64,000 bases of DNA from Ktedonobacterales bacterium (GCA_027451525.1 DAIDJF010000009.1:1-64000); one strand, 5' to 3'; numbered from the stretch's first letter, positions 36,064 through 45,456 are shown. Numbers and translations: made by a program. Notes: generated from the letters alone by a model not told the origin.

Positions 36064-36250
36064 AGCTAATGCTAACAAAATTTTGTGGCTTTGACCTAAT
36101 GCCAAGAAATTTTCTACCTAAACCCGATAGAATGATCTATCTAAATGGCATAGTGATCTACCTAAAGGCAAGCGAACTGTCCACCTAAATGGCAGAGAAA
36201 TATCCACCTAATAGGCAATCGCTGCTGGCTATCAGGTGGATAGTTTCTCA
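36064..36250. repeat. Array of ~22-bp degenerate repeats with an inverted copy
   Basis: Seven units share the core CYACCTAAAtGGCA. The CTAA steps lie at 36066, 36096, 36118, 36141, 36162, 36185 and 36208 (spacings 30, 22, 23, 21, 23, 23). An inverted copy at 36226–36250 mirrors the last unit (36194–36215). The array fills the 340-bp space between the deoxyhypusine-synthase-like gene and speD. It resembles iterons, a multi-site operator or transposase-binding ends. No transposase or replication gene is adjacent. Confidence 0.7.
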
Positions 36251-36282
36251 GGTTGCGGATTATTGTAGCGCGCTCACTACGA

Positions 36283-37398
36283 CTATGGACGGCTCTGTTT
36301 GCCAATCTCGTAGGCGTTTTGTAATTCTTGCAGAAGCGCATCGCGCTGGGCATAGAGTGCGCGACGTGGGCGCGGTTGTGTTTTGCTTACGGCATACGCT
36401 GTCAGCAAGGGAAGCGCAATAGTAGAGTCGCCATAGACGACAACGGTATCGCGCAACTGGTCAGGTTTAATTTTGCCCCAGGAGACGGCCTCTGAAGGTG
36501 TTGCCCCGGACAGCCCGCCCCAATGTGGGGCATCGGCGGTAATCTGGATAAAGTAGTCGTGCCCACCTTTTTGAATGCCAAGAACCTCCCACAGTTGTGG
36601 TTGCGTCTGTAGATAGAAGTTCTTGGGACTGCCACCGCCGAGAATAATCACGCCGTTACGTGTCGCGTGATGCACGATAGCGGTTGTCTCGTTGACATCA
36701 GCCAGGGGGTCGAGTGTTAATTTGCTGCCATCCAGGGCATTGCGGGCGACATTCATGCCGATAGAAGAGTCACCAGGTGAGGAGGTGTAGATCGGTACAT
36801 TCCACTGGGCGGCTTGTGCCAGGATCGAATACTCCGGCTTGACACCTATTTTGAGAAGTTGGCTCCCCAGGTGATAGTGGAGTTCTGAGGTAGAGATAGG
36901 GTGATTTGGCAGACTTTTCAGGCACTCGCGCACAAATGCATCGGTATCAAGTAAAACCTTGTCCTCAAACAGGATATCGTAGATGCGGATGACACCCTCT
37001 TCTTGCAGTTTGGTGTCATCGAGGCGGAAGTCACCGCGATGTAGCGTCATAGCTAGCGCATGATGCATATCGTGGTAGAGATTGGCTCCTGTGCTGATGA
37101 TAAAGTCAACAAAGCCATATTCCATCAAAGTGATGATACAGCCTCCGAGACCTGCTGGCGTCAGCGCGCCCGCCATGGTCATGCCGATGGTGACATCTCT
37201 TTCAGGATTGAGCATCTCTTCCGCGAACAGGCGCGCTGCCTCGTTCAAACGCGCGGCGTTATAAGCCTGAAATTGTTCATCAATGAGTTCCGCTACGGTC
37301 ATATTGGGACGAACGCGATGTGGGAGAATCTGTGGGCCACTCAAGTAGTCGCTCTGTTCTGGCTCGTGCTGTTCCATCCCGTGATGATGGTGGGACAT
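36283..37398 (-). CDS. Deoxyhypusine-synthase-like / homospermidine-synthase-like protein
   Basis: A 371-residue member of the deoxyhypusine synthase family. The catalytic Lys is in EAVSWGKI (the equivalent of human K329), and the NAD- and substrate-binding motifs STGANLYHD, SELHYHLG, SSPGDSSIG and GGGSPKNF are present. Bacteria lack eIF5A, so such proteins usually make homospermidine or act on other polyamines. The SpeD and agmatinase neighbours support this. An N-terminal His-rich tail (HHHHG, residues 3–7) is natural here. It lies 32 bp downstream of uvrB in the same direction. Confidence 0.88.
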   Translation of the reverse strand: MSHHHHGMEQHEPEQSDYLSGPQILPHRVRPNMTVAELIDEQFQAYNAARLNEAARLFAEEMLNPERDVTIGMTMAGALTPAGLGGCIITLMEYGFVDFIISTGANLYHDMHHALAMTLHRGDFRLDDTKLQEEGVIRIYDILFEDKVLLDTDAFVRECLKSLPNHPISTSELHYHLGSQLLKIGVKPEYSILAQAAQWNVPIYTSSPGDSSIGMNVARNALDGSKLTLDPLADVNETTAIVHHATRNGVIILGGGSPKNFYLQTQPQLWEVLGIQKGGHDYFIQITADAPHWGGLSGATPSEAVSWGKIKPDQLRDTVVVYGDSTIALPLLTAYAVSKTQPRPRRALYAQRDALLQELQNAYEIGKQSRP

Positions 37399-37430
37399 TG
37401 TACAGGTTATCCTTTCAATGAAAATGTCTA

Positions 37431-39425
37431 CTATTCAATCATAGTGCGGCGTACTTCAATAATCTGGTCGCGCAGTTGGGCCGCTTTCTCAAATTCGAGC
37501 TGTTTGGCGGCGGTGCGCATCTGGCTTTCCAGGTCTTTAATCAGCCTCAGGGCCTCGTCGCGTGGGATGCCTGCGAGTGCTACCGAAGCAGCCTTGCCGT
37601 CGTTCCCTGCCACTTCTGTGCCACTCATCGCCTTAATGCGCTCAGAGAGCGTCTTGACCTCTTTAATGATGCCGCGTGGTGTAATATGGTTGCGCTCATT
37701 ATATGCTATCTGAATAGCGCGACGACGATTTGTTTCATCAATGGCGCGTTGCATGGATTTCGTCATCGCGTCAGCATACATAATAACACTGCCTTCAACA
37801 TGGCGTGCCGCGCGTCCAATTGTCTGAATCAGTGAGCCTTCGGAGCGCAAAAAGCCTTCTTTATCGGCGTCCAGTATGGCGACTAGCGAAACCTCTGGTA
37901 GATCAAGTCCTTCACGTAGCAGGTTAATGCCAACGACGACATCGTAAACGCCCAGACGCAGATCACGTAAAATCTCAATACGCTCGATCGTATCGATTTC
38001 TGAATGCAGGTAGTGAACCTTGACGCCGAGTTCTTGCATATAGTCAGCCAGGTCTTCCGCCATTTTCTTTGTCAGCGTGGTGACGAGGACACGCTGCTTC
38101 TTTTCAACGCGCCGCCGAATCTCCGCCAGCAGATCGTCAATCTGACCTTTTGTTGGGCGCACGCTGATCTGCGGGTCAATCAAACCTGTCGGGCGAATGA
38201 CTTGCTCAACAATTGCCTGACTGTGTTCATATTCATATGGGCCAGGTGTGGCTGAGACATACAGGGCCTGCTTGATAATTTTCTCAAACTCGTTGAACAT
38301 CAATGGGCGATTATCCATCGCCGAAGGCAGGCGAAAACCAAAATCGACCAGCACTTGCTTGCGCGAACGGTCGCCTGCATACATGCCGCGCACTTGCGGT
38401 AGCGAAACATGCGACTCGTCAACGACCAGCAGAAAATCTTCGGGCAGGTAGTCGAGCAACGTCCAGGGCTGTTCGCCTGGGCCACGTCCCGCGAGGTGGC
38501 GCGAGTAGTTTTCAACGCCTGAGCAGAGACCTGTCTCGCGCAGCATCTCGATATCAAAGTTTGTGCGCTGTTTGAGGCGTGCCGCTTCCAGCAGTTTTCC
38601 CTCTGCCTCTAAGACCTTGAGGCGTTCCTCTAATTCTTGCTCAATTGCCAAAATAGCCGCGTTCATGCGTTCTTGCGTCGTAACCCAGTGTTTGGCGGGA
38701 TAGATGTCGAGTCGCTGGCGTTGGCCCATGACTTCGCCTGTCAATGGGTCAATCTCTGTCATGCGCTCAATCTCGTCGCCGAAAAACTCAACTCGTACCG
38801 CAACATCCTCGTAGGCGGGGAAAATCTCCAAAACATCGCCACGCACGCGAAAGTGACCGCGCACGAAATTGGTGTCATTGCGCTCATACTGAATTTCGGT
38901 CAGGTGGCGCAATATCTTATCGCGTCGTCGCTCATCGCCTATTTTGAGCGTCAAGACCACCTCACCATACTCTTCCGGGCTGCCCAAGCCATAGATACAA
39001 GAGACGGAGGCGACAATCAGCACGTCGCGTCGTTCAAAGAGGCTGCGCGTGGCTGAGAGGCGGAGTTTCTCGATCTCTTCATTGAGCATACTCTCTTTTT
39101 CAACATAGGTATCTGTACGTGGAATATAGGCTTCTGGCTGATAATAGTCGTAGTATGAGACAAAATACTCAACGGCATTATTGGGAAAAAACTCTTTATA
39201 TTCGCTGTAAAGTTGCGCCGCCAGCGTTTTATTGGGGGCCAGGACGAGCGTAGGTTTCTGCACCTGCTCGACAATTTTCGCGACTGTATACGTTTTGCCG
39301 CTACCTGTGACCCCTAGTAAGGTTTGATGGGCATAGCCCTTTTTGATCCCTTCCGCGAGTTGGGCGATAGCTGCTGGTTGGTCGCCAGTTGGCTGAAATG
39401 GAGCGTCCACTTTAAATTCTGGCAT
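37431..39425 (-). CDS. uvrB: Excinuclease ABC subunit B
   Basis: A 664-residue UvrB, the damage-verifying helicase of nucleotide excision repair. Walker A is GVTGSGKT near residue 40, followed by the beta-hairpin [12 protein letters not shown], helicase motifs ([33 protein letters not shown]), and the C-terminal UVR motif [26 protein letters not shown] that contacts UvrC. Length is standard. The ATG at 39425 has GAGGA upstream and matches the usual MxEF(K/R)V start. A minus-strand extended −10 lies about 45 bp upstream. It is head-to-head with the AAA+ gene. Confidence 0.97.
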   Translation of the reverse strand: MPEFKVDAPFQPTGDQPAAIAQLAEGIKKGYAHQTLLGVTGSGKTYTVAKIVEQVQKPTLVLAPNKTLAAQLYSEYKEFFPNNAVEYFVSYYDYYQPEAYIPRTDTYVEKESMLNEEIEKLRLSATRSLFERRDVLIVASVSCIYGLGSPEEYGEVVLTLKIGDERRRDKILRHLTEIQYERNDTNFVRGHFRVRGDVLEIFPAYEDVAVRVEFFGDEIERMTEIDPLTGEVMGQRQRLDIYPAKHWVTTQERMNAAILAIEQELEERLKVLEAEGKLLEAARLKQRTNFDIEMLRETGLCSGVENYSRHLAGRGPGEQPWTLLDYLPEDFLLVVDESHVSLPQVRGMYAGDRSRKQVLVDFGFRLPSAMDNRPLMFNEFEKIIKQALYVSATPGPYEYEHSQAIVEQVIRPTGLIDPQISVRPTKGQIDDLLAEIRRRVEKKQRVLVTTLTKKMAEDLADYMQELGVKVHYLHSEIDTIERIEILRDLRLGVYDVVVGINLLREGLDLPEVSLVAILDADKEGFLRSEGSLIQTIGRAARHVEGSVIMYADAMTKSMQRAIDETNRRRAIQIAYNERNHITPRGIIKEVKTLSERIKAMSGTEVAGNDGKAASVALAGIPRDEALRLIKDLESQMRTAAKQLEFEKAAQLRDQIIEVRRTMIE

Positions 39426-39468
39426 ATATGCGTTCCTCAAATAGAATATCTTTTCCAATCACCTGCTT

Positions 39469-39477
39469 ATTATATCA
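39469..39477 (-). promoter_or_regulatory. Extended −10 promoter of uvrB
   Basis: On the minus strand TGATATAAT is a perfect extended −10, about 45 bp before the uvrB ATG. I see no obvious LexA-type palindrome near it. Confidence 0.5.
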
Positions 39478-39638
39478 CCGATGACAGGATAATAGTGCTC
39501 TATCAAACGTCATTGCGACTTGCCTTCCGCTGTATACGAGAGGTGAAACAAAAAAGGGCTGTCGTGCGTGAGAGAAACGCACGAGGCTACCTATCTGGTG
39601 TAACTATGTGACTTCTCGTGTCTGCGAAGGAGCGCAAG

Positions 39639-41006
39639 ATGACGATTAGCGATACTGCTCGAACTGTAACAGCAGTAATAGAAGAAATAGAGGGCATAAC
39701 ATCTGCCACCCGTGAGGTATTGCAACGCGCCGAACATCAGGCACGCATGATGGAGGCAAGCACGATCTATCCTGAGCATCTCTTTTTGAGCGCGCTACAA
39801 ACGAGTAGCGAAAACATCGCCACCACGTTGAGCAATTTGGGGCTGGATCAACAATTGCTAGTTGCGCAGGTGGCGATGATGCTAGAAGAGCGAGAAACTA
39901 TAGAAGAGCAAATGCAGCAGATCACGCTCTCGAAAGAGGCCGAAGATTGCCTGTCCTGGGCGCTTGTATTTGCGGCATCGCTGCATATCTCTGATCTGCA
40001 TCCAGAGCATATCGTGCTTGGCACAATCCGCCATCAGCGTGTTCAGCCACTGTTAGATTTGTTGCTTTCGCAGATAGAGTTTGCTCCACCTTCCTATGTC
40101 TCTGAAGAGACGCCTGTGGGGTATAGCCGGGCGATAGATCAGCTTATTCGTTCGCGTATTCGCGTGCAGCAGGATATCCTGTCGCCCATACAGACAACGC
40201 GCCGATTGTTGACGTCTCTAGAGCGACCCGCCGTGACTTTTGCTGATATACTGGGCTTTAGTCGGGCAAAGCAGGAACTGTGGCCTTTTATTGAAATATT
40301 GCGTAAGCCGCGTCGCGCACAATCCGGGCGGCAGGCGTCTCTATATGGCGTGGTGCTGGTCGGGCCACCCAGCAATAATCGTGCGCTACTGATGCGCGCA
40401 ATGGCAGGTGAGGCGATTGTTCCTCTGATCTGTCTTTCGCTCTCTGCGTTAGTGATGATGGCGAATGCGATAAGCCGTCATGAGATTGGCGATCTGGATG
40501 TAGACCTGACAAGCGAACAATATCGTGCTATCTGCGAGCAGCGTGCAATTCAGAAAGGTCGAGAGATCATTAGTACTGTCTTTCAGCAGGCTCGTCAAGC
40601 GTCTCCCTGTATTCTGATGCTTGAGGATATCGATGAAATGATGCACTTAGATGAGCATGTCCGCACGCACTGGTCGAAGCAACTCCTAGTTGAGATAGAT
40701 GCACGTGATTATCACCCTGCTTTTGTGCTCGTTGCCGCCACGCATCGCCTTGATCTTCTAGACCCGGCCCTGTTGCTGCAAGGACGCCTGGAGCATCGTG
40801 TAATCCTTGATGGTGCGTCCACTCGGCCATTTATGCGCGGGGTGGGCCTGTGTCCGACCTGCCAGCACGAGATTTCAATGCACTGGAAATATTGTGTCTA
40901 TTGTGGGGAAGCTCTGGCAAAAACGTGTGTGCGTTGTGGAGAGTGCCTTCCAGATGTGCCAGGGGTGCACTTTTGCCCTGAGTGTGGGGCCGTAAATAAC
41001 CAATAA
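39639..41006 (+). CDS. Degenerate FtsH/Clp-like AAA+ protein with C-terminal zinc ribbons
   Basis: A 455-residue protein. Residues about 24–150 form two Clp-N-like repeats (YPEHLFLSALQ and HPEHIVLGTIR). Residues 198–390 are an AAA+ domain close to FtsH: TFADILGFSRAKQEL, then GPPSNNRA in place of Walker A GPPGTGKT, LMLEDID in place of FIDEID, and VAATHRLDLLDPALLLQGRLEHRV for sensor 1 and the Arg finger. The missing Gly-Lys-Thr suggests no ATPase activity. The C-terminus has four CxxC knuckles (CPTC, CVYC, CVRC, CPEC), a double zinc ribbon. The ATG at 39639 follows GAAGGA by 7 bp. A sedolisin gene begins 20 bp downstream. Confidence 0.8.
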   Translation: MTISDTARTVTAVIEEIEGITSATREVLQRAEHQARMMEASTIYPEHLFLSALQTSSENIATTLSNLGLDQQLLVAQVAMMLEERETIEEQMQQITLSKEAEDCLSWALVFAASLHISDLHPEHIVLGTIRHQRVQPLLDLLLSQIEFAPPSYVSEETPVGYSRAIDQLIRSRIRVQQDILSPIQTTRRLLTSLERPAVTFADILGFSRAKQELWPFIEILRKPRRAQSGRQASLYGVVLVGPPSNNRALLMRAMAGEAIVPLICLSLSALVMMANAISRHEIGDLDVDLTSEQYRAICEQRAIQKGREIISTVFQQARQASPCILMLEDIDEMMHLDEHVRTHWSKQLLVEIDARDYHPAFVLVAATHRLDLLDPALLLQGRLEHRVILDGASTRPFMRGVGLCPTCQHEISMHWKYCVYCGEALAKTCVRCGECLPDVPGVHFCPECGAVNNQ

Positions 41007-41026
41007 GCAATCGCGAGGGGTGTAAC

Positions 41027-42769
41027 ATGTCCATGGGTCGTCAGCGGTGTACGGCACTAGCCGTGCGGATGATGCTGTTCTTGCTGTTCTTGTCTCTGTG
41101 TATGCCGCTGGCAAGTTGTGGTTTCTCAACTCCTGCACCGTTTACTGCGCTGGATTTAGGCATACCATCGACAGCGTTACGCGCTCCGGTGGTTGGACCG
41201 TTGCCACTCGCGACCCCTTTGCATGTGCGTATTACGTTCAAAATCGACCCAAAGATACTGCAAGAGGCGTCACAGCAGAAAATTCAAGCAGGGAAGCCCT
41301 CGCATATCGAGGCGTTTGCCCAGAAGCTAGGCATCAGTGATGGTACCTATCAACAGATTAAAAGTTTTTTCAATACAAAAGGGATTATTCTAAATCTCAG
41401 TAAATTGCGGACTCATCTGGCGGTAAACGCCAGGGCGGGCACGCTGGCAAAACTGCTACAAACGCAATTTCTGGTGCATCGCTACAATGGACGGCAGTTC
41501 TTTGCCCCAACTCCCGCACCCAGGATACCCACATTGCTCGCGAATTCTATTGACGCGATTACGGGCCTTGATAACTATAGCGTTGCTCCACGCCATGATA
41601 TGCAGATGAGTTTTGCTGGCCCGCATACGCTTTGGCATGCCGGACAAGACTGTTACCCGTTACAGCAGACGCTTTTACCGCGCGATGTTGCGCATGCCTA
41701 TGGCTATGATCAGCTTTGGAATCATGGCTGGCATGGCGAGCAGATGACGGTCAATCTGGTTGAAGTCGATGGTTTTTATCAGGATGATATTCAAAATTAT
41801 CTGGATTGTATTCAGTTTAGTGGCAATGTATCTGTCGAAGATGTGGATAGTCCGCCAACCAAGGCGTTGGGTGAGGCCGCTCTCGATGTTGAGATGGTTG
41901 CTGGTCTGGCACGCGCCGCTACTATTGTTGACTATCAGACCGATGGGAACGCGAACGATGATGTGTGGGGACGCATCAACGATGCCTTACAACAAATTTT
42001 GAATGATAACGTGAACAATGCCAACGCGGGCAGTCTCGTCAGTATTAGCCTGGGATCTGCCGAGGGAGAAATGACGGCAGAAGATCAGCGCGCCCTAAAT
42101 AGCAGTTTAGCGCAGTTGACGCAGGTTGAGCATATGACCGTCCTTGTTGCGAGTGGAGATTGTGGAGCATTTACAGATGGCGTGTATAAAAGTCTCTCCG
42201 TGAGTTTTCCGGCCAGCGATCCCTGGGCCACATCGGTTGGAGGCACAATTTTACAAATCAACCAGGGACAAGAGCGCGTAAACGAGGTCGTGTGGGCTGA
42301 CAGCGCGAATTTACGGACGTGCAAGAATCAGTGGGGCAGTGGGGGCGGCAATAGCAACCTGTATACGCGCCCATCCTGGCAGAATGCCACGGGCGTCAAT
42401 AATCAGTTCTCGCAAGGCCGTCGTCAGGTTCCTGACCTCTCCGCTGTAGCCTATGCGTTAGCGATCTATTTTCGTGGTCAATGGGGAGCTGTAGGTGGAA
42501 CCAGCGCGGCAGCACCAATCTGGGCAGCAGGGCTGGCACTGGTCAACGAGGGGCTACTCCAGCAGCGGCAAACCTTCGCTTATGGTCCGCAGCTATTTTA
42601 CATGGTAGCAGATCATAGCCAGGGTATGCAGCCTTATTATGATGTGACACAAGGCAATAACCTGTATTATCCTGCAACGCGAGGGTGGGACTTTGCAACA
42701 GGACTGGGAACGCCCAATCTCGCAACGATCTATCACATACTTTCCACTTTGCCGTCTGGTACGTTATGA
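41027..42769 (+). CDS. Secreted S53 family peptidase (sedolisin / pro-kumamolisin)
   Basis: A 580-residue secreted serine-carboxyl peptidase. A signal sequence with lipobox-like PLASC (Cys about 31) is followed by an activation domain (about 50–190; FFNTKGIILN…LRTHLAVNARAGTLAKLL). The catalytic domain comes next: Glu/Asp in GEAALDVE (about 282 and 286), the oxyanion Asp in ASGDCGA (about 377) and the nucleophile in GGTSAAAP (about 490). The calcium-site region is YYDVTQGNN and the end is FATGLGTPN. These enzymes digest proteins at acid pH. It lies 20 bp after the AAA+ gene, a likely operon. GAGGGG precedes the ATG. Confidence 0.92.
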   Translation: MSMGRQRCTALAVRMMLFLLFLSLCMPLASCGFSTPAPFTALDLGIPSTALRAPVVGPLPLATPLHVRITFKIDPKILQEASQQKIQAGKPSHIEAFAQKLGISDGTYQQIKSFFNTKGIILNLSKLRTHLAVNARAGTLAKLLQTQFLVHRYNGRQFFAPTPAPRIPTLLANSIDAITGLDNYSVAPRHDMQMSFAGPHTLWHAGQDCYPLQQTLLPRDVAHAYGYDQLWNHGWHGEQMTVNLVEVDGFYQDDIQNYLDCIQFSGNVSVEDVDSPPTKALGEAALDVEMVAGLARAATIVDYQTDGNANDDVWGRINDALQQILNDNVNNANAGSLVSISLGSAEGEMTAEDQRALNSSLAQLTQVEHMTVLVASGDCGAFTDGVYKSLSVSFPASDPWATSVGGTILQINQGQERVNEVVWADSANLRTCKNQWGSGGGNSNLYTRPSWQNATGVNNQFSQGRRQVPDLSAVAYALAIYFRGQWGAVGGTSAAAPIWAAGLALVNEGLLQQRQTFAYGPQLFYMVADHSQGMQPYYDVTQGNNLYYPATRGWDFATGLGTPNLATIYHILSTLPSGTL

Positions 42770-42847
42770 TCTGTCAAGCTTCATTCGATACGTCTTGTGA
42801 AAGGACATGCAACAGCATCAGGAAGATCAAAACGCGCATCGTGCCAC

Positions 42848-43000
42848 TGTAGGGGCGTGATGTATCACGCCCTGCCCGCACACGAAGCGTCATTGTAGGG
42901 GCGTGATGTATCACGCCCTGCCCGCACATAGATCCGCCTGGGGAGCCATGCGAGAGGCCATGTGATGGGGGACGAGGGCGTGATTCCATCACGCCCCTAC
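42848..43000. repeat. REP-like palindromic repeats, three copies
   Basis: Two identical 35-bp copies (42848–42882 and 42894–42928) contain the palindrome GGGGCGTGATGTATCACGCC and a CTGCCCGCACA tail. A third, diverged copy lies inverted at 42974–43000. The set could fold into a large cruciform. The GTAGGGGCGTGAT type is a dispersed extragenic repeat form familiar from several bacterial genomes. Confidence 0.85.
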
Positions 43001-43080
43001 GATTATATGCCGTATGCGGATGCATGCTTTCAATGCCATTATCACGCTCTGCTCGACTCTTCCCGACTATGGTAAACTAA

Positions 43081-43110
43081 AGCTAAATGGTATGCTACTC
43101 AGCTAAATGG
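43081..43110. repeat. Direct repeat AGCTAAATGG, 20 bp apart
   Basis: Exact 10-bp copies at 43081–43090 and 43101–43110, two helical turns apart, close to the start of the next gene. The core CTAAATGG is shared with the array at 36064. Confidence 0.5.
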
Positions 43111-43132
43111 TTTTCTCGAAAGGCTGATGCTT

Positions 43133-44089
43133 ATGGCACAAACGCCACTATATCCTCCGCCTCCCAGTAAACAAAGACTTCAGGTGTCCCTCACTCTGCG
43201 CCTTGTGATTGTGATGGGGCTATTACTGGTGTTGATGACACTGGGCGTGATTGTCTATGTCAGTGTCGCACCACGCGGATTTCCCTTTGGGCGAGCCGCA
43301 CAGACGCAGATCACTACGGCCTCTCTCCAGACGGTTGTGACCTATGCGGGCTTAACCGTAACGGTACAAGAGGCACAATTAGCGGGAAATTTTGCAGATG
43401 ATCAGGTGACAAATGCCGCGCAAGTGGTGCGTATTCGTCTGCAAATAGCCAATACAACCGCTATTCCAATCAATTTTCTCCCTATGAACGTGATGCAACT
43501 GGTGTTACCACAAGCAAAGACCGTCTCACCCACCTATATTCAAGGGCGGCTTGGCATTCCCGCTGGCTCAACACAGACCAGTGTTGTAGATTTCCCTCTC
43601 TCTTCCCCTGTCCGCCTCTCTCAATTGGTGTTACGTTTGGGCGCGCGCAATGAGGTGCAGATGACTATTCCACTTGCCGCTCATGCTGATCTGAGCCAAT
43701 ATGCTCCCAAGACCAAACAGATCAATGTCCCGTTACAATATTACGGCTTGAACTGGACGATAGAAAGCGTTACCTCTCAAATGAGCCTGCCAGGTGAGCA
43801 GGCCCCAAATACGATGCGCTACATCGTTATACAGATGAGCGTTGATAATACGCTCTCTCAAGTTGCTATTCCAGGGTCAGCATATGATTATATGCGCTTA
43901 AATTATGGGAAGACAGGCGTGGCTCCCATACAGACAACGCTTCCTGTGGCGTTTGCGACAGGAAGTGTGGGACAGACAGGTACTGTGACATTTCTGGTCC
44001 CACAAAAGGTCTCTTCTGTGACACTGACCCTGGCGGCGCAGCAACAGAATGGTTTCGATAGTGCTGTAACGAATGTGCAACTGCCATAG
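43133..44089 (+). CDS. Membrane-anchored protein with two immunoglobulin-like (DUF4352-like) domains
   Basis: A 318-residue protein with a Pro-rich start (TPLYPPPPSK), one transmembrane helix (about 21–46) and two similar extracytoplasmic beta-sandwich domains of about 120 residues, beginning VTYAGLTVTVQEA and LQYYGLNWTIESV. The pattern resembles DUF4352/Telluride-like Ig folds; the family call is tentative. The second ATG (43133) is chosen because GAAAGG is 9 bp upstream. It is a paralogue of the next gene, which adds a zinc ribbon. Function is unknown, perhaps cell-surface ligand binding. Confidence 0.65.
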   Translation: MAQTPLYPPPPSKQRLQVSLTLRLVIVMGLLLVLMTLGVIVYVSVAPRGFPFGRAAQTQITTASLQTVVTYAGLTVTVQEAQLAGNFADDQVTNAAQVVRIRLQIANTTAIPINFLPMNVMQLVLPQAKTVSPTYIQGRLGIPAGSTQTSVVDFPLSSPVRLSQLVLRLGARNEVQMTIPLAAHADLSQYAPKTKQINVPLQYYGLNWTIESVTSQMSLPGEQAPNTMRYIVIQMSVDNTLSQVAIPGSAYDYMRLNYGKTGVAPIQTTLPVAFATGSVGQTGTVTFLVPQKVSSVTLTLAAQQQNGFDSAVTNVQLP

Positions 44090-44151
44090 CTCTGACAAGA
44101 GGTAGCAGCTTGCACACTGGGTACAGGATAATCTTAGGAGTGGCGACACGT

Positions 44152-45456
44152 ATGGTTCAATCGTCTGAGCACCCCTGTCCCTCTTGTGGAGCAATGGTTG
44201 CCACCGGGCAACGCTTTTGCGCAAACTGTGGGGCCACACAAGATAGAGAAACAAGCCGACAAACAGAGCGTACCGCGGGTGACGAGCGTACCCTCTTGGC
44301 GGATAGTTCTCCAATGGCGGCCTCCGTTCCTATTCCGCCCCCGCCCCCGCCAAATGTCTATAACGCATCCTCGCAGTCGTCACCGTATACGCAATATCCC
44401 GCGAATGCTCCGACTGCGCCAGATGCTGCCTATCAAGCTGTCCCTCCATCGTATGCCGTTGTACAGCCCAATGCATCGAAAGGCATTTTTCGGCAGCTTG
44501 GCTGTGTGATCGGCATTGTGTTAGTCGTGCTTCTCGCTCTGTGTGGCACAATTTCCTACTTTGTTTACCACGGTATTCAGAGTGCTACCTCAAAGATATC
44601 AACAAACAGTACCACTAACAATGGAAATACAAGTAATAGCGGAAATACAAGCAACATCACACCGACCGCATATCCTGTCACTACAAGTACCATAAATGAG
44701 ACCATAACCTATGCTAGCATTACAATCACGATTGTCGATGCGAAGCAGGCTGCGTTCTTGGCCGATGATAGCAGCAATTCTCAACCAGGGGTAGTACGCC
44801 TGGATTTCAAAGAAGTGGCAAATAGCGCAAGGGTAGGCAGCTTCGCGTATAACGATGCTTTTCGTCTGCTATTGCCTGATGGCATGAAAGTTGCGCCACT
44901 TAACGAACTCAATTCCGTTTCACCAAATGCCTCAACATCGCGTACCAATTGGGTTGATTTTCCTGTCCCTACAAATGTAAAGGTCAACAGCCTTACATTG
45001 CGCGTTGGGCAAGCGACAGAGGCCCAGATGGATGTGCCCCTGACTGGCAAAGCAGACTTGAGCAAATATCAGGATCGGACGGCCAGTCTCAACAAGCAGA
45101 CGCAGTATGATGGCTTGACCTGGACGATCACAAAAACAACGGTTAGCCTGAGCAATAGCGGCCAGCAGGCGACGAAAGGCATGACCTACGTCACGGTGAC
45201 GCTAAGAGTAGATAATCCGACGGCGCAAGGTTTTAACGCATATTGGGGTGACTATCTCCGCTTAAAGGCAGGTGATACCACGAGCGTCCCAACCACTGAT
45301 ACCTCGTTGCCAACAAACTTTGCCGCTGGTTCGTCGGGAGGCACAGGCGATGTGATTTTCCTGGCTCCGCAAGGCACTACGGCCTACACGCTGATATTCC
45401 TGGGCAGTAGCTCGTCACAGATCAGCCAGACAACGATAGACTTTCCTGCTCCATAG
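44152..45456 (+). CDS. Zinc-ribbon membrane protein, paralogue of preceding gene
   Basis: A 434-residue protein. A zinc ribbon (CPSCGAMVATGQRFCANCG, about 8–26) is followed by a Pro/Tyr/Ala-rich linker with PPPPPP (about 60–120). A transmembrane helix (GIVLVVLLALCGTISYF, about 131–150) comes next, then an Asn/Thr/Ser-rich spacer and two Ig-like domains starting ITYASITITIVDA and TQYDGLTWTITKT. The extracellular part aligns with the preceding gene's product. Thus a cytoplasmic zinc ribbon is linked to an external sensor-like region. AGGAG lies 11 bp before the ATG at 44152. It converges on the anti-sigma-like gene. Confidence 0.7.
   Translation: MVQSSEHPCPSCGAMVATGQRFCANCGATQDRETSRQTERTAGDERTLLADSSPMAASVPIPPPPPPNVYNASSQSSPYTQYPANAPTAPDAAYQAVPPSYAVVQPNASKGIFRQLGCVIGIVLVVLLALCGTISYFVYHGIQSATSKISTNSTTNNGNTSNSGNTSNITPTAYPVTTSTINETITYASITITIVDAKQAAFLADDSSNSQPGVVRLDFKEVANSARVGSFAYNDAFRLLLPDGMKVAPLNELNSVSPNASTSRTNWVDFPVPTNVKVNSLTLRVGQATEAQMDVPLTGKADLSKYQDRTASLNKQTQYDGLTWTITKTTVSLSNSGQQATKGMTYVTVTLRVDNPTAQGFNAYWGDYLRLKAGDTTSVPTTDTSLPTNFAAGSSGGTGDVIFLAPQGTTAYTLIFLGSSSSQISQTTIDFPAP

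Larger units (their letters stand above)
42770..43132. other. Repeat-rich intergenic region
   Basis: 363 bp without a credible gene. It holds the REP-like block (42848–43000) and, just before the next gene, a pair of AGCTAAATGG repeats. The minus-strand frame over the REP block is an artefact of its palindromes. Confidence 0.7.

Noticed and set aside
36064-36250. Repeat array considered as a CRISPR
   Set aside because: Units are about 22 bp and degenerate and abut without 30-bp unique spacers. No cas gene is present.
39639-41006. AAA+ protein considered as part of a phage-defence system
   Set aside because: No nuclease, cyclase or other defence effector lies nearby, and the partner is a secreted peptidase. 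The fold matches FtsH/Clp relatives.
42848-42928. Two REP copies considered as CRISPR repeats
   Set aside because: Only two direct copies with an 11-bp gap, each palindromic. This fits REP elements.
42774-43025. 83-codon minus-strand frame over the REP block
   Set aside because: It consists of the palindromic repeats read through and has no start signal.
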